NCBI GenBank assembly: GCA_964437945.1
Contig: CAYTJF010000010.1
Span: 1-45,524 of the forward strand
Direction of reading: 5' to 3'
Length of the DNA: 45,524 bases
Origin: Granulosicoccus sp964437945
Lineage (GTDB): Bacteria; Pseudomonadota; Gammaproteobacteria; Granulosicoccales; Granulosicoccaceae
Shown: positions 26,424 to 34,297 of the stretch, in pieces
Position numbering within the stretch: position 1 is the first letter of the stretch
Layout of the letters: each line of letters begins with the position of its first letter
Translations under genes and position numbers: made by a program
The notes under the pieces: generated by a model
Database searches by the model: none
Told to the model about the DNA's origin: nothing
What the model saw: the letters and a program-made list of their open reading frames with translations, nothing else

Positions 26424-26708
26424 CGGAATGCCATTCTTCCCCTACCCTGGCAATCACATTCGATTATTACGATTCCGGAAAATTGAGACTTTCGGGCTAG
26501 CACTTTTTGTTTTCAATTTGGAAAGCGTCAGTCGTACAGCCAGCATTTGCAGTATCCTTTGTCCGCGGTTGAGTGTGGCCTGCCTTGTATTAGCCTCTAC
26601 TATCTCTTTCCAAAATGTTAGTTAATTTATAGAGAACGATACATGGCAACCTCAGTCCGTAAGTACTGAACAGAAGTTCGCGAAGTAACTATTTAAATGG
26701 AGAAACCA

Positions 26709-27767
26709 GTGATCAGAGGATCTATCAGCGTTGCACTAGGCACAGTCCTGGTTGGTATGACTGGGTTTGCACAAGCAAACGACTATGAAGTCACAGTAAC
26801 CAACCTCACAGCAGGCATTCACTTTACACCCCTGATTGTCAGCGCACACACACCAGAGGCATCCATGTTTAACACCGGATCGCCAGCTTCAGGTGAAATG
26901 CAAGCTATCGCCGAGGGCGGCGATGTATCTTCAATGGCCGCGTTGCTCGAAAGTATTGATGCAAGCGTTGCCACCGGGACTGGTTTAATAGCACCAGGGG
27001 CCAGCGAAACATTCACTGTAACCAGCAGCGATGTGAACACTGTTTTATCTCTAACCGGCATGCTATTACCAACCAACGATGGTTTTGTTGGGCTGAACTC
27101 AGTAGCACTGCCAACTGAAACGGGCCAATCAGTTCACTTCTCAGCCCGCGGCTACGATGCTGGTACTGAAGCAAATGATGAGCTTGTAGGTAGTGGTGCA
27201 CCTGGTGAAGCTGGATTTCCTGCTCCCCCGCCATTGGTTGCAACCGGTTTACTTGGCTCAGGTGGTACGGGCGTAGACGTGGAAGCTGAAGGCTTTGTGA
27301 CCGTTCACCGAGGTGTTTTAGGCGATCTGGATCCAGAAGGCGGCTTCAGTGATATCAATGCGGCAATCCATCGCTGGGCAAACCCGGTTGCAGGTGTCAT
27401 GGTCACTAGAATTAGCGGTGGCGATAACGACGATAACGACGATAACGACGATAACGACGATAACAACAACGACGATGACAACAACGACGATGACACAAAC
27501 GGCCCCTCAACCGTATCCGAATTAACTGGCACGGTTTACTCAAGTACCGCTGTTGAAATTTTCTGGGAACCGGCAACGTCTGAAAATGCGACTATCGCTA
27601 GCTACGAAATTAAGCGAGACGGTGAATTGGTTGAAACAAGAGATGGCCGGAGTTTTTTCGAAGAAGGTCTTGAGCCAGACACCGAGTATACCTATAACGT
27701 TCGCGCAGTCGATTCAAACGGTAACACTGGTGAATACGAATCAGTGGTTGTGAGAACAAACTCTTAA
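26709..27767 (+). CDS. Secreted spondin-domain protein with Asp/Asn linker and fibronectin III domain
   Basis: This exported protein has a signal peptide ending FAQA and a Spondin_N domain (about residues 28-225: TNLTAGIHFTPLIVSAH, LPTNDGFVGLNS, SARGYDAGTEAND). A linker of repeated Asp-Asp-Asn follows, then a fibronectin type III domain (TVYSSTAVEIFWEPATSENA to YTYNVRAVDSNGNTG). No lipobox is present, so unlike the other two spondin proteins it is probably periplasmic or released. The GTG at 26709 has GGAG six bases upstream and is preferred. The ATG at 26697, four codons earlier, has no such site. The 273 bases before it hold no gene. Confidence 0.85.
   Translation: MIRGSISVALGTVLVGMTGFAQANDYEVTVTNLTAGIHFTPLIVSAHTPEASMFNTGSPASGEMQAIAEGGDVSSMAALLESIDASVATGTGLIAPGASETFTVTSSDVNTVLSLTGMLLPTNDGFVGLNSVALPTETGQSVHFSARGYDAGTEANDELVGSGAPGEAGFPAPPPLVATGLLGSGGTGVDVEAEGFVTVHRGVLGDLDPEGGFSDINAAIHRWANPVAGVMVTRISGGDNDDNDDNDDNDDNNNDDDNNDDDTNGPSTVSELTGTVYSSTAVEIFWEPATSENATIASYEIKRDGELVETRDGRSFFEEGLEPDTEYTYNVRAVDSNGNTGEYESVVVRTNS
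27418..27494 (+). repeat. Coding 9-bp repeat encoding Asp-Asp-Asn
   Basis: GATAACGAC-type units are repeated about five times and followed by degenerate Asn/Asp codons. They form the acidic hinge between the spondin and fibronectin III domains. Confidence 0.85.
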
Positions 27768-27943
27768 ATTAGTCATTTTATATTGCAGGGTTTCCGCACA
27801 ACGTAACCCTATTAGACAGGCTAAGGATGGCTTGTCTTCTCATTCAAAAAGCCTGTTCCCCAAAAAAACTGTCCATTGTACTAAAGCAATTAACTCTGCG
27901 ATTGCCTTCTGCGACATGGAAGAATCAAATCAACACTTTTATT

Positions 27944-27971
27944 GTTCACCTAGCGAAATGTCTAGGTGAAC
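27944..27971. promoter_or_regulatory. 10-bp palindrome upstream of speD
   Basis: GTTCACCTAG and CTAGGTGAAC flank an eight-base spacer, 93 bases before the speD start, in an otherwise empty 296-base interval. The symmetry suits a dimeric regulator site or an RNA hairpin. No T-run follows. Confidence 0.5.
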
Positions 27972-28063
27972 TAAAGAGTGCTTGTATTAGCAACAAATTT
28001 TCTGTCAAATACACGCTTCGGTGAATCGAACGCCCGTGAATTAGGCAGGATACTGCATTTCGA

Positions 28064-28549
28064 ATGAGTACTATCAGTGAAGCATCGAACCAAGAGCTGG
28101 TGCAAAGCGACAGAACAAAAAAAACCAAAGGCTTATTCATGCAAGCAAATGGTTTTGTGTTCGCAGGCAGACACCTGTTATTCGATTGCTGGAACGCCTC
28201 GAACCTGGACGATATTGAACTTATTAAAAAAGCCCTGCACGATGCAGTAACGGCCACACAAAGCACGCTTTTACACATGCACTTACAACATTTCACTCTT
28301 AATGGTGGCGTATCCGGTGTGGCTGTGCTGGCAGAGTCACATATCGGCATCCACACATGGCCTGAACGAGACTACGCGGCCATAGATGTGTTTATGTGTG
28401 GTCATACCAGTCCCGAACTCGCTTTACCAATATTCAAAACAGCTTTCAGCACTGAAAATATTGAGGTAAGCGAGCACATGCGCGGCCGTCAATTCACCGA
28501 CATGACACCTCATTCCGAGATCAAGCAAGGCTTGCCAGTAGAAGCCTGA
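28064..28549 (+). CDS. speD: S-adenosylmethionine decarboxylase proenzyme
   Basis: This makes decarboxylated S-adenosylmethionine, the aminopropyl donor for spermidine. The autoprocessing motif LAESHIGIHTWPE is intact: Ser92 becomes the pyruvoyl group, His97 is the processing base, and Cys112 in the DVFMCG stretch is the proton donor. The family is usually 120-140 residues. An in-frame ATG at 28139 with AAAGG eight bases upstream gives 136 residues and could be the true start. The longer form adds 25 unconserved residues. No spermidine synthase gene (speE) is in the window. Confidence 0.93.
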   Translation: MSTISEASNQELVQSDRTKKTKGLFMQANGFVFAGRHLLFDCWNASNLDDIELIKKALHDAVTATQSTLLHMHLQHFTLNGGVSGVAVLAESHIGIHTWPERDYAAIDVFMCGHTSPELALPIFKTAFSTENIEVSEHMRGRQFTDMTPHSEIKQGLPVEA

Positions 28550-28755
28550 CATCTGCCCTAAATACGGGCCAGCAAAAGCACTAACCAACTCAGAACGTAG
28601 CCATAGCGGTGAACCCACTTGCCGCCAATAACTCGGCGTCGGCAATCGTCAGTTCGCTACGCTTGGTCAAAGATTTAATAATCAATGGCGAGCATATTGC
28701 TTCTTTGCGAGTAACGATATTTCACTCACTTTGATCGAAATTTGCAGCCGTTCTA

Positions 28756-29625
28756 ATGCATGCCGACACTCACATTCACACCAGTATTATCATCCCTACA
28801 CACAATCAGGGTGAGATGCTTAAAAAGCTAATCAGCGGGTTAGTAGACACGGCGAATCATTTCACCGGGAAACTTGAACTGATTATCGTTGACAACCAAA
28901 GCGACGAAGCTGAACTTCTTGACTATTTGAAAGCATTAGCCTCACAAGACGTAGCACCATTTGCGCAGATAAAAATTATTCATTACCCACACAAATTTAA
29001 CTTCTCAGCCATCAACAATACAGCAGCAAAACACAGTCAGGCATCCTTCCTGTGTTTTTTAAACAACGATATTGAGATCATTCACCAACAGTGGTTAACG
29101 GCACTTTGCGAACCCATGCAACAGGCAACAACAGGTTGCGTCGGTGCCATGCTGTACTACCCTGACAATACTATCCAGCATGCAGGCGTCTACCTTGACC
29201 CCAAAAACGTTGCCGGGCATTTATACAAAAATCATCCGCGCGGAACAGCAGGACATCAGGATTTTCTGTTAACAGATCAGCATGTCAGCGCGGTTACAGC
29301 TGCATGTCTGCTATTACGAAGATCTGTTTTCGATGAAGTTGATGGTTACAGCGAGCAATTCGCTATCGCCTTCAACGATGTCGATCTTTGCTTGAAAGTT
29401 CAGCGAGCCGGTTATAAAAATATCTGGACGCCGCACTCCGAACTGTATCACCATGAATCAAAATCGCGTGGACAAAGTCATCAGCGCAGCTTTTTGAAAA
29501 AATTGAAACACAAAAAAGAAGTACGGCTAATGAAGCAGCGTTGGCATGAACAATTGGCAAACGAGCCGCATTGGAGGACACACGTCAGCTCGGAAACCAA
29601 CGGTACGTTGAAGAACGCGCTTTGA
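28756..29625 (+). CDS. Family 2 glycosyltransferase
   Basis: This GT-A fold glycosyltransferase of 289 residues has an N-terminal TSIIIPTHNQGEMLKKLI, DNQSD, and the metal-binding FLNNDIEI (DxD-like). The C-terminal half contains AACLLLRRSVFDEVDGYSEQF and FNDVDLCLKVQRAGYKNIWTPHSELYHHES, typical of rhamnosyl or related O-antigen transferases. No signal or membrane segment is seen, so it should act at the cytoplasmic face. The next gene starts at its stop codon (TGATG), so the two form an operon. Confidence 0.9.
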   Translation: MHADTHIHTSIIIPTHNQGEMLKKLISGLVDTANHFTGKLELIIVDNQSDEAELLDYLKALASQDVAPFAQIKIIHYPHKFNFSAINNTAAKHSQASFLCFLNNDIEIIHQQWLTALCEPMQQATTGCVGAMLYYPDNTIQHAGVYLDPKNVAGHLYKNHPRGTAGHQDFLLTDQHVSAVTAACLLLRRSVFDEVDGYSEQFAIAFNDVDLCLKVQRAGYKNIWTPHSELYHHESKSRGQSHQRSFLKKLKHKKEVRLMKQRWHEQLANEPHWRTHVSSETNGTLKNAL

Positions 29626-30635
29626 TGGGTAACACAGAATCTCAAGCTACCGTCGCCGTTGTACTGTGCACCTACAACGGCTCAACTCATCTTGACACAC
29701 AGCTTGAGACTTTAGTGTCGCAGACGTGGCCGATAGCACTCTACGCATTTGACGACGCATCGACTGATGATACTGTAGCCAAACTGCGCTCATATTCGAA
29801 CCTGTTGAACATCACCATATGTGTCAACAATCAAAATCTAGGTTTCGTGAGTAATTTTGAAGCAGGTATTGCAAGGGTTCTGAATGATGGCTACAAATAC
29901 ATAGCATTATGCGATCAGGATGACCTGTGGGAACCAGACCGAATAGCTTCCGGCATGCAGAGCTTACTATCGATTGAAGCTGCAAGCGAACCTCAACTGC
30001 CTGTCCTGGTGCACTCAGATTTAACGATGATCGATGCGAACAATCAACCGGTACATAAGTCTTTTTTCGAGTATCGGCAGTATGCAATCAACAATTCGCA
30101 ATCATTGCCCACAGTGCTGGGTCAGAATGGTGTTATGGGCAATACTATTTTAATGAACCGTGCACTGGCAACTATTGCGATACCTTTTCCATCCGAGCTG
30201 CACGTTCACGACTACTGGTTAGCCGTGCTAAGTGAATTGTTTGGTCATCGCGAACAATTATCCGAGGCTTTAGTCAGCTATCGTATTCACAACGACAACG
30301 CCAGCAATTCCATCGAATCGACTAAATTCGGTATTGCAAGGCTGCTCGACGGCAAATCATGGCAGGGGTTTATTAGAAGAGATTACCGGTTACCATTTAA
30401 AGAGGATTCACGCATCGTGGTTATCAACACGCTATTGAGCCGCCCTGCAAATCTACCTGAATTGAATGTAGAACAACGTGAGTTGCTCACCAGATTTCAA
30501 GCTTACCTTGAATTTAAACAACCCAGAGCCTCCCTATTGTATTCAATGCTAACACTGGGGTTTTTTCGTAAAGGTGTTATGCATCGAATGAGATTAGCGT
30601 ACAGTACTCTGCTGACAAAACGTTATCAAAGTTAA
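29625..30635 (+). CDS. Family 2 glycosyltransferase
   Basis: This is a second GT2 enzyme of 336 residues. The N-terminus VAVVLCTYNGSTHLDTQLETL, the FDDASTDDT motif, the CDQDDLW (DxD region) and HVHDYWLAVLSE resemble transferases that build rhamnan or O-antigen chains. The start at 29625 overlaps the previous stop and leads directly to the first strand. An upstream start (29571) lies inside the previous gene. It ends 50 bases from the convergent large transferase gene. Confidence 0.9.
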   Translation: MGNTESQATVAVVLCTYNGSTHLDTQLETLVSQTWPIALYAFDDASTDDTVAKLRSYSNLLNITICVNNQNLGFVSNFEAGIARVLNDGYKYIALCDQDDLWEPDRIASGMQSLLSIEAASEPQLPVLVHSDLTMIDANNQPVHKSFFEYRQYAINNSQSLPTVLGQNGVMGNTILMNRALATIAIPFPSELHVHDYWLAVLSELFGHREQLSEALVSYRIHNDNASNSIESTKFGIARLLDGKSWQGFIRRDYRLPFKEDSRIVVINTLLSRPANLPELNVEQRELLTRFQAYLEFKQPRASLLYSMLTLGFFRKGVMHRMRLAYSTLLTKRYQS

Positions 30636-30685
30636 ATTGTTCTCAGCAAACATAATACGGTTAAGGCGCCGAACTCAAGAAACGT

Positions 30686-33600
30686 TCAAGCCGCTTTATC
30701 AACAATACGTTCAGTGTCCAGATGTTCCACAACCTCGCTTAAGTACAAATCCATCAGCTGTTGCGTACGTTCGTCGACCTGCATATTTTCGCGAACGTGT
30801 TGATGTATCGCTGTTATTTCATCCAGATGTTGCCCTATATCAAGCGTACCAGTAACCGATGTGTTATGACGCCGGTGTGTATTCAAGGCATTGGCAACAA
30901 AAGACATCGATACACCATTCATATTCAGCAGCTCAAGATAGATGCGCCAATCTCCAACCAGTTGGTAGTTTCGCAGCTCATTGCCAATTTTTGCAAAGCA
31001 CTGAGTCAGTACACCTCTGTCCCACAACACACTACTAACATTGAGCATCACATTTCTTACAGCCATTGCGTGGGCGGCAAATATGTGGCCATCGAGCTTG
31101 AAATTCTGCGAGAACAATCGAGGGTCTACTTTGGCAAAATAATGTTGATAGCTATTAGACAAATGTTCACCATTAACACCAATTTGTTTTGAATCACAGA
31201 AAGCTACGCCTGTGTTTTCATCAAATTCATTCGCCAAACCAGTCAAGAATTCTGGGGATGCACTATCGTCTGCTTCTGCAATCCATAAAAGTGCTCCACG
31301 CGCTAACTGTGTCGCTCTTTGCCACTGGGCAGAAACACTGCCACCGTTTGAAGCGTTTTGAATCACTTGCAACGCTCTGCCAGACTGTACTGCGACACGT
31401 TCAGCGATTGCCACGCTGTTATCATCGGAAGCATCGTCGAGCAATATAACCTCATAAACAGGGTAGTTCTGGCTGTAGATAGAGGTTATTCGATGCTTTA
31501 TGTACTGGGCATAATTATAATTTGGCACCACAACCGATACGCGCTTTAATTGTGGATGCAAGAGCTCAAGAAGCGAAAAGCAGTAATCATCAAACTGACA
31601 GTTGTTCTCGACATAAGCTATGCGGGCTAAGCGTTTTGACTCGTCTGATTCATTCAGGGCCTGCCATATGGCACTGTCCAGCGCATCATTATCACCGAAG
31701 TTCACCACATAACCATGTGTCTCCATAAGCGAATCAAGGCCTGATGTTGCCCGATAGGTAACGACCGGAATGCCAACATTCATCGCCTCAAGAACAACGG
31801 TCGGATAGGGATCTTCACGAGATGACAGAAACAAGCAATCTGCGGCAGAGTAATAGTCTTTAATTCGATCAGTAAATCCAACTATGTGCAAGCGGCTCTG
31901 GTCTTGCTGACCAGAAAAATCTGTTTGAATCCAGCGTTGCATTTCCGTGCTAAGAGCACCTGCCCAAACAAAGTGTACGTTGCTCTTACTAAGTATCAGA
32001 CGCCGCGCCGTATCCATAAAAAGATCAAAACCTTTTCTCAGATCAGCGTACCCCACACCAATCACCATTGTATCGTTTGCAGCAATACCAAGTGCCGACC
32101 TGATGTCTTTACGAGCGCGTTCATTAAAATTAACCGATGTGTACGTTCCCTGTGGTCGAATAACCGCCCTGGCCGGGAACGATTCAGCGAACTGTTCAAA
32201 CCCATCCTTTACTGTCTGCGCCGGGAAGACTACATGGTGGGCTTTAGTTGCAATGGTCTGAACGCTCGACTCAAGCTGATAGTCTTTGATCAGATTAGGC
32301 AATTCATGCACAAGTGATAAGACTTTTAATCCCGATTGACGTAACTGGGGAACCAAATCCCCAGTAACCGATGTGTTGCAAATGGCGGATGTATACTGTT
32401 TGCGAGCAAGAATTTTTCGCAAACCATTGCTACCCAGTTTACTCAGTACATGTGTTTGTGCAACGCTTTGATATTCACCGAGTAGTGGCCCACCCTCTTT
32501 AAGAACGATAACGACATCCATACCAAACTGTTGTCGATAGATTTTTGCGATGTTGAGCAATAACATCTGCGCGCCATGGCGATAGGCATCATGTCCTGCC
32601 AGAAGAATGCGCCCTGCATCAGATTGAGCTGGTATACCTTTAGTGGCACGCTTTGTCGCGTTCAGATAGGCATGACCATAGTGGACGTCCGGCTCCAGAT
32701 AAGCACCTTCGGCCCATTCATTCCAGGCGTTGATTAAAACTACTGATTCACCATTCACTGGATGATCTATTGCAAAATCCATCGCACCGTTTAACCATTT
32801 CTCGTAAAGTGCAGGTGTCGAGCCGTGTATGGTCATGCCCAAACCTTCTCTGCGAGCATCATTATCCCAATGTGGAGATACGGTTTTGATTAGTGGAAAT
32901 TCAGGCGCCGGTTCCCTTAATGCATTGTTAACTACGTCACTATAGTCGCGAACAAGTCCCTGATAATTAGAATCCAGTAGATGGCATCGATCATTGATAT
33001 TTTTTAAACCGGCACACACCTTATGCGGAGGAAATTCAATCGCGCCATCGAGTGCAAACGCTCTAGGGTCTTCCTGATCGAAGCCTTGTACCATCATAAC
33101 CAGTGGTGTGACACCTAGCAGGGCGGTCCATTTTTTTCGCCATTGCTCAATGTTGGCCTTTGCATCTGGCAGCAATCCAGGTCGGTACAGTATGAACAGT
33201 GGTTGATTCCCAATACGAACATAACGTTCATCTGCCATATACCGACCAGTATCAGCAATGAAAGCATCTTCGTCTTCATCAAGATAGTCTTGCTTTATCA
33301 GAACATCGTTTTCCAATCCGTCCCAGGTGCGCGTCCAGTTTTCGTTTGCCCACATGATGCAGAACTGTTGGTCTATGTCCGATTCGACAAACAGATCAAC
33401 AGGCTTTTCCATAAGTCTACGTCCATTGAACCAGTAGTAGTAAAAGCAAAACGCATCGATACCATTGTGTTTTGCCAATTTGGCCTGGGCAGTAATCGTT
33501 TCAATATCATTCAGATCATAAAATCCAAGATCACGTGGTATGCGAGGTTGATAATGACCGCGAAAACGTGGCGCGCCACGGGCTACATTTCGCCACTCTG

Positions 33601-33952
33601 TAAATCCTTTGCCCCACCATTTGTCGTTTTCTTCGAAGGCATAAAACTGAGGCAGATAAAAAGCGATGGTTTTGACTCGGGAGGGCATATACCGACCATC
33701 CAGCGCATCAGCTGGTTCAAACCCAGGTCCTGGATTGGCGAAGAAGCGGATGTTATCAGCCAGCGTGCGCGGACCCTTGATCGTGCCACCCGTTGCACGA
33801 CGTACCAATGGTTTGATTTTGTGCAAAAAATAGCGCAGTGAGCCACGAGGCCAGTTACGCAATCTTTTCACCGATTTGCGAGCGGCTGAACGTAATCCAC
33901 GAGCCACACCCGTAAAGTCTGTGCGCTTAATTGAGGGAAGCTTGGGAAACAA
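30686..33952 (-). CDS. Three-domain glycan enzyme: WbsX (GH99-like), GT4 and GT2
   Basis: This 1088-residue protein has three units. Residues about 90-430 are a WbsX/GH99-like domain (KTIAFYLPQFYAFEEND, GFTEWRNVARG, FCFYYYWFNGRRLMEKPV, INAWNEWAEGAYLEPD). Residues about 455-790 are a GT4 glycosyltransferase (LLAGHDAYRHGAQMLLLNI, YADLRKGFDLF, SSREDPYPTVVLEAMNVGIPVV). Residues about 800-1070 are a GT2 domain (VVVPNYNYAQYI, LLDDASDDNS). Such fusions are found in polysaccharide clusters and probably extend and remodel O-antigen or capsule chains. The frame begins with TTG at 33952 without a good ribosome binding site, so the start is uncertain. It converges with the GT2 pair. Confidence 0.9.
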   Translation of the reverse strand: MFPKLPSIKRTDFTGVARGLRSAARKSVKRLRNWPRGSLRYFLHKIKPLVRRATGGTIKGPRTLADNIRFFANPGPGFEPADALDGRYMPSRVKTIAFYLPQFYAFEENDKWWGKGFTEWRNVARGAPRFRGHYQPRIPRDLGFYDLNDIETITAQAKLAKHNGIDAFCFYYYWFNGRRLMEKPVDLFVESDIDQQFCIMWANENWTRTWDGLENDVLIKQDYLDEDEDAFIADTGRYMADERYVRIGNQPLFILYRPGLLPDAKANIEQWRKKWTALLGVTPLVMMVQGFDQEDPRAFALDGAIEFPPHKVCAGLKNINDRCHLLDSNYQGLVRDYSDVVNNALREPAPEFPLIKTVSPHWDNDARREGLGMTIHGSTPALYEKWLNGAMDFAIDHPVNGESVVLINAWNEWAEGAYLEPDVHYGHAYLNATKRATKGIPAQSDAGRILLAGHDAYRHGAQMLLLNIAKIYRQQFGMDVVIVLKEGGPLLGEYQSVAQTHVLSKLGSNGLRKILARKQYTSAICNTSVTGDLVPQLRQSGLKVLSLVHELPNLIKDYQLESSVQTIATKAHHVVFPAQTVKDGFEQFAESFPARAVIRPQGTYTSVNFNERARKDIRSALGIAANDTMVIGVGYADLRKGFDLFMDTARRLILSKSNVHFVWAGALSTEMQRWIQTDFSGQQDQSRLHIVGFTDRIKDYYSAADCLFLSSREDPYPTVVLEAMNVGIPVVTYRATSGLDSLMETHGYVVNFGDNDALDSAIWQALNESDESKRLARIAYVENNCQFDDYCFSLLELLHPQLKRVSVVVPNYNYAQYIKHRITSIYSQNYPVYEVILLDDASDDNSVAIAERVAVQSGRALQVIQNASNGGSVSAQWQRATQLARGALLWIAEADDSASPEFLTGLANEFDENTGVAFCDSKQIGVNGEHLSNSYQHYFAKVDPRLFSQNFKLDGHIFAAHAMAVRNVMLNVSSVLWDRGVLTQCFAKIGNELRNYQLVGDWRIYLELLNMNGVSMSFVANALNTHRRHNTSVTGTLDIGQHLDEITAIHQHVRENMQVDERTQQLMDLYLSEVVEHLDTERIVDKAA

Positions 33953-34297
33953 TGCTTATCGAAAACCTGAGTTGATCTGTTAGCGAAACACCGTGCACAG
34001 TCGACCATCGGAAGTGTGGAAATTAGCTACCGGTTCACTTCGAGGATGCAAGAAAATGGCCACAGAACTTGCCTAGTTGGTCTCGTTATGCAACATAGAC
34101 ACGATTTGAGAGTCAATATTTCGACTTTCTTGGCACTTTTAAGTCTTATAATTCACAAATATTACTAAAATGCATGTTATTGTCCGGAGTTATATGGATG
34201 GCAGCCCTTACCAACATGGGTTACAGTGTGTCGAACAGAACGCCTCCAGCTCAGAAAAATTATAAAGGTGTACACATTGCAAGGGCTTGAACGTTTC
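33953..34297. other. Divergent intergenic region before the subtilase gene
   Basis: These 345 bases separate divergent genes and should carry both promoters. TATAAT at 34147-34152 is a possible -10 for the plus strand, without a well-spaced -35. A short open frame with its own GGAG site occupies 34198-34290. Confidence 0.5.
34198..34290 (+). CDS. Candidate 30-residue leader ORF upstream of the subtilase
   Basis: ATG 34198 is preceded by GGAG at eight bases' distance and reads AALTNMGYSVSNRTPPAQ and onward for 30 codons, ending TGA seven bases before the chosen start at 34298. Such spacing is compatible with translational coupling. No homology is recognised, so chance is a real alternative. 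Confidence 0.25.
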   Translation: MAALTNMGYSVSNRTPPAQKNYKGVHIARA

